Below are positions 1 through 10,640 of a DNA stretch of 64,000 nt, in pieces (position 1 is the stretch's first letter; the number at the start of each line of letters is the position of its first letter). Under the pieces are notes generated by a model. The model was not told where the DNA came from, did no database searches, and saw only the letters and a list, made by a program, of their open reading frames with translations. Made by a program: the position numbers and the translations under genes. The stretch covers positions 26,187,621 through 26,251,620 of the forward strand of contig OZ024870.1 in NCBI GenBank assembly GCA_964017185.1, read 5' to 3'. Source of the stretch: Rugalucina vietnamica. Taxonomy: Eukaryota; Mollusca; Bivalvia; Lucinida; Lucinidae.

Positions 1-2523
1 CTCATTTAGGATTAAGTGATCATTTTCCAGTATTTCTTACACGCAAGACAAATTGTTCAGCCCCTAAATTGACTCACCATACTATTTCATATAGATCATT
101 CAAAAATTTTGATGAAGAGACATTTTCTTCTGATTTGCTGAATGCACCTTGGGACTTGATTAAAGTTTTTGATGACACAAATGATGTTGTTGAAACATGG
201 TCTGACATGTTTTTATCTATAGTTGATAAACATTTACCCTTAAAATCACATAGAGTGAAATATAAACAGCAACCTAAGTGGATGACCCCTGACATAATTG
301 ATGCAATAAAAACCAGAGATAGGCACAAATCACTGAATAATGATAATCAGTATAAAATTTGGCGTAACAAAGTAACATCACTTATAAAGCAATCAAAGAA
401 AGCTCAGTACTCAGCCATAATAAATGAGAATAATAATAATCCTAGTAGTGTATGGAAGTTATTTAAGGAAATTGGAATCAAAAATAAAAATAACATCAGT
501 AAAATTTCTTCAATAAAGATTGGAGAAAATTGTGTTGATGATAATTTTGAAATGGCCACACACTTCAATAATTTCTTTGTATCAATTGCTTCAAAACTGA
601 AAGGGCCAATAAAAAGTTGCAATTTTGAAAAACTGAAAGATTTCTGTGATAGCAAAGTCCCTGATGGTATTGATTTTAATATCCCAGAAATATCACGTGA
701 TAAAGTATTTAAATTTTTGTCCAATATTGATACATCCAAAGCTACAGGATATGATCAGATTGGTCCACGATTACTCAAAATAGCTGCACCTCTCATTGCT
801 GACAGCATCACTTACATTTGTAACCTAAGCATTCAAAATTCCTGTTTCCCTGATAAGTGGAAGGTTGGAAAAGTAACACCACTTCATAAAAGTGGCTCTA
901 AAGATGATGTAAATAATTTTAGACCTATATCTGTACTCCCAATATTGTCAAAAATTCTTGAAAAACATGTACATGACTCTTTAATGGATTTTCTTATCAA
1001 ACACAGCTTGCTTCATCGTACACAGTCAGGTTTTAGGCCTTCATTTTCATGTGAAACAGCATTACTAGGAATGGTTAATAAATGGCTAAATGCAATTAAT
1101 GACGGATTTATGATTGGGGTAGTTATGATTGATTTTAAGAAAGCTTTTGATCTAGTTGACCACAAGATTTTACTACAAAAACTCAAACATTATAAGCTAT
1201 CTGATAAAACTATGTCATGGTTTGACTCATATCTTTTACATCGAAAACAAAGAGTATGTGTTAACAATGTAACTTCAGATGATGAAATTATAATTAACGG
1301 GGTTCCTCAAGGCTCGATCTTAGGCCCCCTTATGTTTTTATTATTTATTAATGATCTACCCCTTTATACAAAGCCAATACACACTGATATGTATGCTGAT
1401 GACACAACGTTGTATGCAATTGGGATTTCACAGGAGGAAATTGAAAGAAATTTACAACTGGCTTTGATCAACCTCTCTAAATGGTGCATAGCTAATGGCA
1501 TGGTTATAAATACTGCAAAGACTAAACTAATGTTGATTACAACTCATCAGAGAAGAACCATCTTGAACACTAATGATTTGATATTATCTTTTAACAATGA
1601 AAACTTAAATACAGTAGACAAAGATAAAATACTAGGGGTAATAATTGATAATAACTTATCATGGACAAGTCATGTTGATCTACTTTGCAAGAAAATATCA
1701 TCTAATTTGTGGCTTTTGTCAAGAATAAAAGAGTACCTTAATATTGAACAAAGAATCCAGTTCTACAAAACATATATCCAGCCTCATATAGATTATTGTA
1801 GTTTAGTATGGGGTGGCACCTCCCAAAGTAACCTGGGTAGAATATTTCGTCTTCAGAAACGAGCGTGTAAAATCATTTTAGATTATAATATTGAAAATAT
1901 TGACCAAAGTATAAAAGATATGAAAATTCTTACAATTTTTGAAAGATTATTTTTACGAAAAGCCAAATTCATGTTTAAAGTTGACAGATCTGAAACGCCT
2001 AAATATATACAAGAAATGTTTAATCAACGAATTTTGGATGATACAATGCCACTTTTAAGATCTACAATGTCTTCTTACTTTATTCCTCCTAGGCCGAAAA
2101 AAGAAATATTTAAACAAAGCTTCATTTATTCGGGACCTTTAGTATGGAACTCATTACCAACTAATTTAAAAAATCTAAGCTCATTAAGCTCATTCCATAA
2201 TAATTTTGTAAAGTGGTTAAAACAGTAAACAATGTTCATGTACTCTGTTGTATATAACATGTAAATTCATCTGTATATAATGCCTTATTTTTAATTACTT
2301 TATGTTTAGGTTTAGTAGTGTGAATATGAGTTTGAGTGTAACATTAATGTTTCATTTTGTTTCAATTGTTCCTTCATTTGATACATGTATATTTGTTAAG
2401 TTTTGTGTAAATTTGTAATTGTGTTTTTCATGTTTGTAGATTAGTGAGGGCCACATGGAAGATTAGTTTGTACTAAATGTGTTTACCCTCGTTAAATAAA
2501 GTCGATTATTATTATTATTATTT
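1..2523 (+). mobile_element. non-LTR retrotransposon, 3' part (5' end outside window)
   Basis: The element holds the end of an endonuclease, a complete reverse transcriptase, a 3' UTR of about 280 bp and a tail of TTA/ATT repeats at about 2505-2523 right after AATAAA at 2496-2501. A short microsatellite tail instead of poly(A) is common in the CR1/L2/Jockey group of LINEs, so I place it there; the exact clade needs a phylogeny. The target duplication cannot be checked because the 5' end lies outside the window. The open frame has no stop or frameshift, so this copy is young. Confidence 0.9.
3..2228 (+). CDS. LINE ORF2: endonuclease end plus reverse transcriptase, 5' partial
   Basis: The frame is open from the first codon of the window, so the start is upstream. 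The first residues contain Ser-Asp-His at 15-23, the C-terminal catalytic SDH motif of APE-type endonucleases, followed by the usual linker. Reverse transcriptase motifs follow in order: FRPISV near 918, GFRPSFSCETALL near 1030, the DFKKAFDLVDH block near 1130, GVPQGS at 1299-1316 and the catalytic YADD at 1392-1403. The C-terminus has the FYKTYIQPHIDY and LQKRACKIIL blocks and ends in a PLVWNSLP motif, typical of CR1/Jockey-group ORF2 proteins. The protein should nick target DNA and prime reverse transcription from it. Stop codon at 2226-2228. No RNase H domain is seen. Confidence 0.92.
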   Translation, partial: HLGLSDHFPVFLTRKTNCSAPKLTHHTISYRSFKNFDEETFSSDLLNAPWDLIKVFDDTNDVVETWSDMFLSIVDKHLPLKSHRVKYKQQPKWMTPDIIDAIKTRDRHKSLNNDNQYKIWRNKVTSLIKQSKKAQYSAIINENNNNPSSVWKLFKEIGIKNKNNISKISSIKIGENCVDDNFEMATHFNNFFVSIASKLKGPIKSCNFEKLKDFCDSKVPDGIDFNIPEISRDKVFKFLSNIDTSKATGYDQIGPRLLKIAAPLIADSITYICNLSIQNSCFPDKWKVGKVTPLHKSGSKDDVNNFRPISVLPILSKILEKHVHDSLMDFLIKHSLLHRTQSGFRPSFSCETALLGMVNKWLNAINDGFMIGVVMIDFKKAFDLVDHKILLQKLKHYKLSDKTMSWFDSYLLHRKQRVCVNNVTSDDEIIINGVPQGSILGPLMFLLFINDLPLYTKPIHTDMYADDTTLYAIGISQEEIERNLQLALINLSKWCIANGMVINTAKTKLMLITTHQRRTILNTNDLILSFNNENLNTVDKDKILGVIIDNNLSWTSHVDLLCKKISSNLWLLSRIKEYLNIEQRIQFYKTYIQPHIDYCSLVWGGTSQSNLGRIFRLQKRACKIILDYNIENIDQSIKDMKILTIFERLFLRKAKFMFKVDRSETPKYIQEMFNQRILDDTMPLLRSTMSSYFIPPRPKKEIFKQSFIYSGPLVWNSLPTNLKNLSSLSSFHNNFVKWLKQ

Positions 2524-2785
2524 ATTACAACAAAATAATTAATATGCCTACTGTTGGTCATATTCACAACAAAGTGTGAAAGAAGTAGGATGTATACTTT
2601 CTTTTGCCTCTCGGTATATATTCTAAGATGATATAAAACATTTAATGGATGAACCTTTTTGGTTACTCACTCACAGTCCCTGATACAGAATGTAGCGTTA
2701 TTAGCAGCTGATTTTCAGCAGTGGGTCCAAAATTTCGGTAGACAGGGTTCAAATTTCATTTTTTTCAATTTCATCTAATGTAATT
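2524..2785. other. unannotated spacer
   Basis: About 260 bp of AT-rich sequence between the LINE tail and the first palindromic MITE. I see no coding potential or repeat ends. Confidence 0.5.
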
Positions 2786-3021
2786 TGAGCCGTCTCGTGG
2801 GAAAACCAACAATGTGGTTTCCGAACAGGTCCGACACAAACCGGCCTGTACAAGCACAGAAAAGAGCTAGAAGCTTGAAATTTCGGATTTAAGTAGAAGA
2901 GGAATTGTACTATCCGAGTAGCGAAAACAAATGCGCTGATCAGCTTCGCGGTTACCGTGAAGCTGATCTGCGTCTTTGTTTTCGTCTATGCAGATTGTTG
3001 GTTTTCCCACGAGGTGGCTCA
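2786..3021. mobile_element. palindrome-cored MITE, family A
   Basis: Ends are imperfect terminal inverted repeats (TIRs) of about 28 bp: TGAGCCGTCTCGTGGGAAAA at the left and the matching GGCTCA at the right. The core is a near-perfect palindrome around GATCAGCTTCGCGGT flanked by CGAAAACAAA and TTTGTTTTCG. About a dozen copies lie in the window in both orientations. No protein is encoded, so it depends on a transposase from elsewhere. Confidence 0.85.
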
Positions 3022-3082
3022 TTTGGTCTCAAAGTGACAGTGTTTCATGGAACTCCTTTTGTTTGTCTCATACAATGTTATT

Positions 3083-3314
3083 TGAGCAGCGTCATGAGAA
3101 AACGGGACTTTTGTATATGCGAAAACAAAGGCGTAGATCGGCTGTGCAGTAATTGAACAGCTGATCAGCACCTTTGTTTTCAATACATGGAAAGTACAAT
3201 TCCTCCTCTATTGATTTCCAAAATTTCAAGCTTCTAGCCTTCTGTGACTGTACAGGCTGGTTTGTCGGATTTGGTCAGAAACCCCGAAGACCGGTTTTCT
3301 TGTGTCACGGCTCA
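3083..3314. mobile_element. palindrome-cored MITE, family A
   Basis: A second copy in the opposite orientation to the one at 2786. It starts TGAGCAGCGTCATGAGAAAA and ends CACGGCTCA. The core palindrome is degenerate (GGCTGTGCAGTAATTGAACAG). It ends 88 bp downstream of the stop codon of the first receptor exon, so it may lie in that gene's 3' UTR. Confidence 0.82.
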
Positions 3315-3402
3315 TTTATGTACATGCTTAATTGCTTATCCTCTTCCCATAATCTGTTGTCACACATACAGCCTGGTTTGTGTCCACCATAGTAAGAAAT
3401 CC

Positions 3403-4373
3403 CTATTTCAGGTTCAGTATTTCAAGCATCAATGGTTCAATGTCACACGGGTTCACCTGTAGCAAAATCTTTGTATGACAATCATTCAGCTGTTTCATGT
3501 CGGCAATTTTCTGCATTAGTGTTGCAAAATACTCTTGTCCCTTCGTAAAAGAGAACTCGGCCTCTAGATAGTGCTTCAGTAAGACAAGATACTTATCCTG
3601 TATGTTGGAAATCATCTCCTTGTTGCGAACCTCATCGCCGTCAGGATCAAATACCACAATGATCTGAAGCAGAGCGAACAGACCATAATCGTTGGCGGTG
3701 ATTTCTTTCAGGGTGCGGCAGTACTCTGTGTGTAGATCATGAATCTCTCCGAATCCTGTTGTACTTTTCAGTATGCTCGTGGGAATGGTGCCAGTCGGTG
3801 TGACCCAAGCATCGTCCTCTATACTGTAGAAGAACGCCGATCGTAGCAGCAAGGAATTCAGAACTGACGCTTTTAACGCTGCAATCTGATCCTCCTGTGA
3901 GAGTTGCTGGAAATCCTGCATGCGTTTAATGAACTTGATCAATCTTCTCACCGCTACTTCCGACTGGTTTACCAAATCGTTAGCAGAACTGTAGCTATTT
4001 TCTGTAACATTCGGGATCATTTCACCTATTGTACTGGAATATGATTTCTTGAGCTCTTCAAAGAGGACAATTTCTGCGGGGACAAGGGTACGGTACAGGT
4101 TAGGATCTTTCTCCGGCATCACTGCTCCCAGCATCTGTGGGGTTTCCAGGAGATACGAATCTTTCCAGCTTGGTGCCTGTGTCAGGGCCTCGGACAGACT
4201 CGTCAGGAAGGATTCCGAGCCGTAAAACAATCCTGACTGGTCCGGTTGCTGGTCAGTGTCGGACAGGGGCTCTTCTTTGACATTGATCTGATCAGACTCT
4301 GATGACCCCTGAACCCTCTTGCGTTGACGGTTTGCTGCCACCTTCTGCATACGAGCTCGCCGTTCAGTGTCAT
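3403..4373 (-). CDS. nuclear receptor hinge + ligand-binding domain, terminal exon (copy 1)
   Basis: This exon encodes the ligand-regulated part of a nuclear receptor in the NR1I/NR1J (VDR/PXR/HR96) style. A 3' splice site (pyrimidine tract then AG at 4374-4375) opens the exon with two bases of a split codon, followed by DTERRARM and the Met at 4350. Counting from that Met, 1-30 is a basic hinge, helix 1 starts near 91 and the helix 3-5 signature is 131-175 (IKFIKRMQDFQQLSQEDQ). Helix 10/11 is 249-263 and the AF-2 helix 305-312 (EPLMLEIL), which keeps the co-activator glutamate. This is the only copy with the canonical Asp-Gln pair in helix 4. The basic hinge matches sequence that follows the second zinc finger in HR96-like receptors. 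No DNA-binding exon was found within 7 kb upstream. The LBD fold is clear; the subfamily is inference. Confidence 0.88.
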
Positions 4374-4516
4374 CTTAAAAGAGAAAAAAAAAAAAAAAAC
4401 ATAAATAAGAACTTGGATAATTACATGAATAAATTATCACCTATGTCACATATGTACATCTACTTTACAGCTGTCTCAAAATGTTAATCATTTCTGTAAT
4501 AATTAAGACATAGAAA

Positions 4517-4867
4517 TGTAATTGCACAGCTGATAAACGCCTTTGTTTTTCATTCACAGATATAGCTCAATTTTGACCTCTGGCGCATCAAAAGTAAGGC
4601 GAGTACATTAAGTAGCATGTGAAAGGTAAATAAGGACGAAATGCCACAAATGCTCCGTTGGGTAGCACAGATGGTATTTGTACCGTTACAATCTGAATAT
4701 CCTTTCGTGTGCTGCTAAGTAGACTTGTCTGATCATTGGTACGCCAGAAGTCAAAACTAAACAATAGTAGAACCTCTTCTTCTTCAATCTGAAATTTCAG
4801 ACTTCTAGCATTGTGGATGTGTGTTGGACTTCATCTGAACCCCCACGTTTGCTCGTGACACGGCTCA
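4517..4867. mobile_element. family A MITE remnant, split by about 220 bp
   Basis: The core half (GCACAGCTGATAAACGCCTTTG, partly decayed) lies at 4517-4551. The distal half (CTGAAATTTCAGACTTCTAG through GACACGGCTCA) lies at 4770-4867. The intervening 220 bp are unrelated to the MITE. It sits in the intron upstream of the first receptor exon. Confidence 0.6.
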
Positions 4868-5900
4868 CATAACGTCATTGTCACAAAACCCTGTCTTATA
4901 GTGGTCTTCATTATACCCAGGTGTGCAGGTACTGGTCTTAATTTTCATGCATGCCAATTTACTACAGGGTGCAAAGTTGAAACTCTGATGTAAAATCAAC
5001 CCTTCGGAGGACATTCATGAGTTTTATCTCCAGCTTCAATTTTTACTGAAATAAATCTTCCTGTTCAGACAAGAAGAGTAGGCTGCTTCAAGGAGTTTGT
5101 CAACTGATAAGGTTTAAACTAAGCAGTTATCCAGTACAATGTGACCATCCTTTCACAGGGAATTATCCTCACTGAGAGCATTGACAACATTGTAACTGAC
5201 TACACTCCATATGATCTGAAATGTGTTATCAGTAAACTCTAATTCAACAACAAAGTCAAACATTCCAGCAACTACCATTGTAATCATTCACTGAATACTG
5301 AAAATCTTGAAATTTTATGTGACTTTAATTTCGCTAATTATCCATTTCCTAATTATCAACAAGTTCTTGAATTCGCGAGAAGCATTCTTAAAACCTTATG
5401 TAAGTGTTTTACTTGTGAGAACTTTGAATTCTCGAGGCATTGAATTTGCAGAAGTTAGCGAAAATTAAATTCTTGCAAACATTTCTGAACTTAATTAACA
5501 AAACATGTAAAAGCTTGTTTGTTAACTAAAAAGCAGATTCTGCAACAAATATTGAATTGAACACACAGCCATTTTTCTTGGCGTTCACATGTAATGGCAA
5601 TAAGATTAAAAATTTGCATGCACATTGTATGCAAAGTGTTAAAATTCAATCTAACCCATGTATGCAAATTTCCTGTGTGTATTTACATTCACATGAGCAT
5701 TTTTGCCTTCCATATGCAAAGTTGCACTGTCATGACCAGTCATGCAAAAACTTAATGCTTGGAAATTTTGGTACATGGAAATTTGACTGGGATCAAAGTG
5801 GGGTTTGTAGCAAGTACTCGACAAATCATTACATCAAAGTTAGACAAATCCTTAATAACATACTTTACAAGTTCAGTTCATTGTCTTCATCATTTCAAAG
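4868..5900. other. unannotated intergenic or intronic sequence
   Basis: About 1 kb of AT-rich unique-looking sequence. A region rich in ATGCAAA near 5610-5750 gives short open frames with no recognisable motif. I searched it on the minus strand for the four-cysteine pattern of a receptor zinc finger and found none. Confidence 0.4.
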
Positions 5901-6380
5901 TAGGAAAAAAAGTCACAGGAAAATTAGTCACAGAAAAAAACCCTCACAGAGTTGGGTAAGAAAAAAAATGTCACGGGAAAAAAAGTCACAAACATAGAAT
6001 CTTTTTTCTTTTTTCCTATGTTATGTTATAAATGGACATTATTATTTTTATTATTACTAGTACACTGTATTATTAAAATATCTTTGTTTGGGTTGATGTT
6101 TTACATCCTGATTATCAATTTACAATCATGTTGGGATATAGCTATGCTTCCTGAGTACTTAACCAGTTTTCTTGGGGCTTCTTAGAGACTTGCCCAAGAC
6201 AGTTCCTAATCATGTCTTACTTTAAACATAAAAATTCATGTATAAACAGATTGTGTATTTTCTATTAGTTTCTTACTTTTGTGACTTTTTTCCTGTGACT
6301 TTTTTTTCCGTGACTTTATTTTTGTGACTTTTTTTTCCGTGACTTTTTTCCTGTGACTTTTTTTTCGTGACTTTTTTTCT
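5901..6380. repeat. element with inverted GTGACTTTTTT minisatellite ends
   Basis: At 5901-5995 the motif AAAAAAGTCACRGG recurs about five times. At 6281-6380 its reverse complement (GTGACTTTTTTCC) recurs about seven times. The arms face each other across about 285 bp, so the RNA could fold back. Related GTGACTTTTT runs without a partner arm lie at 8381-8450 and 38505-38610. Confidence 0.6.
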
Positions 6381-6709
6381 TTCCAACATTCTTCAGAAAC
6401 ATATCAGATAACATAATTATTATCTCAAAATGTCAGTAAGAAACCTGCTAAGGCCATCTCATTCAAATTGATCTAGTTCTATAGGACATGTAAAACCCCT
6501 AAAATACTAAAAACAAAGGTTCCACTAACCTGACTGAATATATATGGATAATAGATATTACAGTAAAATAATTCGCTTTTATCTGAAACTGGAAGGAAAC
6601 GTGAATCTTATCTACCCCTAGCAACCAGTATTGTCAGGGTCTGTGAAGCTACATTTTGCCTCAATTTTTTGAGTAGTTATGAGAGAAAAAAAAAAAGATG
6701 TCTCTGACA

Positions 6710-6937
6710 GAGCCGCTAAAAACCAACAATCTGAATATGCGAAAACAAAGGTGCAGATCAGCTGCGCAGTAACAGTTACTGCGCATGCGCAGCTGATCAG
6801 CAGCCTTATTTTCGCTACAGGATAGTACAATGCCTCTTTTTTCTAACTCTGAAATTTCAAGCTTCTAGCATGCTTCTGAGGCTGTACAGCCTGGTCTGTG
6901 TCTGACCTGGATTGTTGATATTCTCATGAGAGGGCTT
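6710..6937. mobile_element. palindrome-cored MITE, family A
   Basis: It begins GAGCCGCTAAAAACCAACAA and carries the palindrome as GCGCAGTAACAGTTACTGCGC. The distal half contains TTTCAAGCTTCTAGC and CTGTACAGCCTGGT. The right TIR is decayed, ending near AGGGCTTGTC. Confidence 0.75.
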
Positions 6938-7090
6938 GTCATAGTAATCTTCAGGTTTCTCAATTATCAGGCCATGGTAACTATGGCAACTCATAGAAAT
7001 ACCTTTTATGGAATGTTCTAGAATGAGATCTTTATAAGCAAAAAAAAAAAGTTACAAGATATGAAGTAAATATAAAATGAAGATCTGTGC

Positions 7091-8386
7091 CATTACGGAA
7101 ACGTGCCCATGCAATAAGCACATCTTTTAAATTGTAAAAGTTTAAAATTGTAAATAGGGAGCAAGATGACTGGCTATTTCCACACAAGAGAATCAAGCAA
7201 ATACAATCGTAATGAGTGATGACTCGGCGAGGTGGTTCTAACGAGTACCCACAATCTATGTTTTGGAGCAAAAATAAGTAAAATAGGTATACCCCTGCAT
7301 ACCGCAGTTTTGCTATACAAAGTGGGGTACAAGGGGGTACACATTACGAGGGGAAAGCAAAAAGTTCGTGGACTTTGTCAATAAAATCAAAAGTATATAT
7401 GCGATTTCTCTGAAATTACCGTATGTTTGCGATCAATTTAATACAAACAAACATAGAAAGTTTCAGACAAATCGCTTGATAAATATCGTTTCTATGGCAG
7501 TTTGTTTGATGCGTGTTAGCACTACCCGGAGCACGCCAAGACGTTAACGTCATTTGCCAACGGGTTTTCTGTATATGCTGGCCGAGTCAAAAGTTCCTAT
7601 AAAAACATTATTTCTCATTCGACTTCAAGCAAATTTTCATATATTTATTCCCCATCGGTGAAGGATTACAGTAGAAAGTTTAAGGCAAATCGCTAGAAAA
7701 ATTTAGTATTTATGACAATTTCTGCGACAGACGCTAGGATTATACGGGGCATGCCATGATAGTAAAGTTGTTCGCGTAGTTTTTTGTGCTTACTTGTTGT
7801 TTTTAACAGCTATTTCGTTGTGACTAACACTTTGCACATCATTGAACACTGTTGTATGCTTCAGTTCTGATGTGTCTCTAGCTGTTTGTAACAAATCAGA
7901 CGTTTCTGTAGATTTTATTCGGAAGTCTCGCACAAATTTTATCGATGTGCAAGTTTCCGCCATTTACCAGTAACGTCATTTTACTAAATTTTTGCTTAGA
8001 CTTGTCTTTCAAAAAGTGTCGCTGTAGCGTTGTCTTTCGAATGCGAGAACTGCAATTTCACATTTCAAGCCGAATTACATAATTATCAATATTTCCATAA
8101 TTTAAGGAGATTTAGAAATGACATTTTTTAAAATATTTTTATATTTATAAACACGTAAACAGAGATTTTACGGCATGCTCCGGGGTAGCAAACCCCACGT
8201 GTTTGTCGATGTAATTTGACCAATTAAAAATAAGATTCGACAAATAACATTTCACATGAATGTCAACAATAGACCATTATTACACTTGTGAAAATACAAA
8301 AACAATCGGACGTCAATTATAAAAGTTATTAAGAAAGTCCACGAACTTTTTGCTTTCCCCTCGTACACGGACATGTTTTCGTGATG
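7091..8386. mobile_element. MITE family B, interrupted by a mariner-like element
   Basis: The left TIR is CATTACGGAAACGTGCCCAT at 7091 and the right TIR is ACGGACATGTTTTCGTGATG ending at 8386. The centre holds GGCGAGGTGGTTCTAACGAG and a CCCACAATCTATGTTTTGGA block shared with copies at 12481, 12922 and 38693. A 1017-bp element sits between 7346 and 8364, and removing it restores a continuous family B sequence. Confidence 0.85.
7347..8363. mobile_element. mariner-like non-autonomous element with TA target duplication
   Basis: The TIRs are about 30 bp and nearly identical: CGAGGGGAAAGCAAAAAGTT at the left and its complement AACTTTTTGCTTTCCCCTCG at the right. TA flanks both ends (7345-7346 and 8364-8365), the target duplication of Tc1/mariner transposons. 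No transposase frame is present inside, so it is a deleted derivative. The uninterrupted host sequence, ACATTACACGGACATG, is present at 12733 in a sister family B copy and proves the insertion event. Confidence 0.9.
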
Positions 8387-8680
8387 CTTTTTTCTTGTGA
8401 CTTTTTCTACCCAAATCTCTGAATTTTTCTGTGACATTTTTTCCTATGACATGAAAAATTGCAGATATAATAGAACCTGACTGGAAGAGAGAAAGCTGGA
8501 ATAAATGTAATAATTTGATTCTTGTTCGAGAAAGGCAACAGACCGAGGTATTCAGTTGATTAACCCAAATTTGACGAATGGATTTTCCGATCATTACCAT
8601 TTGGGTGACGCCACTTTCATTTTAGGGGTGTCAGGAGAGATTTTTAAATTTAATTCAATTTTTCGATGAAATTCCTCTAA
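8387..8680. other. GTGACTTTTT run and spacer
   Basis: It holds three loose GTGACTTTTT motifs at 8395-8450, then unremarkable sequence leading into a GC-rich hairpin element. No coding potential is seen. Confidence 0.4.
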
Positions 8681-8747
8681 GCAAACAGAATAGCCCCAGA
8701 TGGGACGCCGCGTTCTGCGGCGTCCCGTCTGGGGCTATTCTGTTTGC
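8681..8747. repeat. GC-rich 67-bp palindrome, core of a hairpin MITE
   Basis: Arms of 31 bp (GCAAACAGAATAGCCCCAGA... and its complement) differ at one position and enclose a loop of about five bases. The same hairpin with flanking CGATGAAATTCCTC occurs in the opposite orientation at 46178-46240. Shared sequence beyond the arms suggests an element of about 200 bp (roughly 8590-8790). Such a palindrome would cruciform easily. Confidence 0.8.
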
Positions 8748-8970
8748 CTATGTCCCATAAAATGGACGCGAGGCTTAAATGAGTTAAAGTAACAGTAACT
8801 TCTATGTCAACCATTTCTACAGCAACAGTTGTAAATTTGGCGCAAAAGACATAGAATAGCAAACAAACTTGTCGATTTTATAATCTGCTCTTTTCACTAT
8901 ATGAATCCGCACAAATGTATGATTTCCGCACTCTTGTAATATGCCCCATTAATTACCTATGTCACCATTT

Positions 8971-9206
8971 ATAGGTAAAATACTTTGACCATGCCGCCTG
9001 AACTCACGTTATGAAGTTTTGTAAACATGGTAAAAGGGGCACCTATTTGTTTTACGCATTTTTCCAGCGCCATGTGAAGCACGTGGTCATATATTGTTCA
9101 CCATCATAGAGTCGCATTATTGAGAACATAGTTATTTAAGCAGTCCGATCAACAAGTGCATATCTATATCAGAGGTTAAGCGGCACGGTCAAAGTATTTT
9201 ACCTAT
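8971..9206. mobile_element. MITE family C
   Basis: The 26-bp TIRs start ATAGGTAAAATACTTTGACC, differing at one position from the complement of the right end (GGTCAAAGTATTTTACCTAT). It is non-coding. A second copy with the same ends lies at 25047-25284. Confidence 0.85.
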
Positions 9207-9234
9207 ATGTCACATTAATCATTGATATTTACTT

Positions 9235-9405
9235 TCAGTAATGATGATTATAATAACTAGTGTGTCATAGAGAGTCAACTAAATTCTTATGTAATATATT
9301 TTTTTTCAAGGACAACAACATGGTGATATTCAAATGCTACATCAAGTAGGCATGGCACTTTTATAATCAAATAAACACCGGGACACAAACATTTAATAAT
9401 CTTGT
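9235..9405. repeat. single unit related to the 17.4-18.3 kb tandem array
   Basis: It shares GTGTCATAGAGAGTCAACTA, an ACATGAAGTAGG-type block and GGCACTTTTATAAT followed by AAACACCGGG with the array at 17440-18265. It is probably a solo monomer or the source element. Confidence 0.6.
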
Positions 9406-10111
9406 AACTGCTCAGCTGATCTGGTCCAAGAATTACAACACATATATGATGTACATTTCAGTCTCATTATAATGTGCCTCAATATAATGCAGTTTTCATT
9501 ATAAGATGGCAATGTCATGGCTCCCAAATTGATTAGAATACCACATAACACAGTTTCACTTATACACAGTCTACTTCTATGGACCCCTGGAGCGGCATTA
9601 TGAGGTTGTACTGTATATGGCAGCCATCATGACCATTCATCCATATTACCATTAACCTATTACATGTAGCTGAGAAACATGTGGTATGCAATGGGTGACG
9701 CATCCTAAGTTGAGATGAGAAGTTTGAGTTTTCTCCTATAGCGTTTACTCTATTAACTGATAAATAGGTGCATTGAACAAAAATTGAATGAGAGTAACAT
9801 AAGGAATCCAGGATATTTTGTTTTCGCAAACACTTCTGCCCCATGAACATATACATGTAGTACTTGCATCACAATAACATTGAAGTGTTTGCAAAAACAA
9901 AATAACCAGGATTTCTTATGTTACTTTCTTTCAATAAATGTTCTATTTTTGCTTTGACTATCAGTCAGTCAGTAGAAGAAACGCTGTAGCAGAAACGGCA
10001 ACTTCTGTCTCGATCGCAGTGTGTGTCACCGTTCATTTATTGGTTTGTATGTATACAATACCAGGTGATTCTCAGTAGTGTATAAGCTTAAAAGAAGATA
10101 ATGTTTGAAAA
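9406..10111. other. unannotated sequence
   Basis: About 700 bp without recognisable genes. TATAATG-rich stretches near 9470-9620 loosely resemble the small CCTCTTTATAACA element at 42574, but ends are not clear. Confidence 0.35.
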
Positions 10112-10114
10112 TAA

Positions 10115-10418
10115 GGCCAGAGAAAATTAATTGTTAGATTCTCATCCAAATTCAGGAAAATATTAGGGTGGGTGGGTGGATTTTATTTTACACCACCCAA
10201 TATTACTGTCTTGGAGGCCTAGATTCTGATAGGTTTTGTGTATTTTTTGTATAGTATAAGACACACAAACAAATTAGTAAGTGAAATTTATACCTTATCT
10301 TGACTTTTTATTGAAAGATATATTTTTTACTCTTTTCCAACCCAAATAAAAATGATTTTAGAGGGTTTTGAACAGGGGCAGGTGGAGCTGAGAATCTAAA
10401 TATTTATTTTCTCTGGCC
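10115..10418. mobile_element. PIF/Harbinger-type MITE with TAA target duplication
   Basis: The ends are GGCCAGAGAAAAT and its complement ATTTTCTCTGGCC, extending to about 30 bp with mismatches (TTAGATTCTCA shared). TAA flanks both ends (10112-10114 and 10419-10421), the 3-bp TWA duplication of PIF/Harbinger. It is 304 bp and non-coding. Confidence 0.82.
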
Positions 10419-10599
10419 TAAGGTCAGACAACTGAGTAAGGCCATGACTAATCAAGACATCGTTGGACAGACAGACACTAGAGAATGCCTAGACAAAAAC
10501 ATAAATATAAATCTCACAGCTCAGATGAGCTAAAAGAAAGCTTTATTTTACAGACTAATGTCACCCCAAAATTTAAACAAAATATGCAGGAGACCAATC

Positions 10600-10640
10600 A
10601 AAAAAAAAAAAAAAAATAAATAAATAAATAAAAAAAAAAA
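10600..10640. repeat. A-rich low-complexity tract
   Basis: A run of 17 A followed by TAAATAAATAAA and ten more A. It may be the tail of an old retro-insertion, but no body or target duplication is recognised. Confidence 0.7.
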
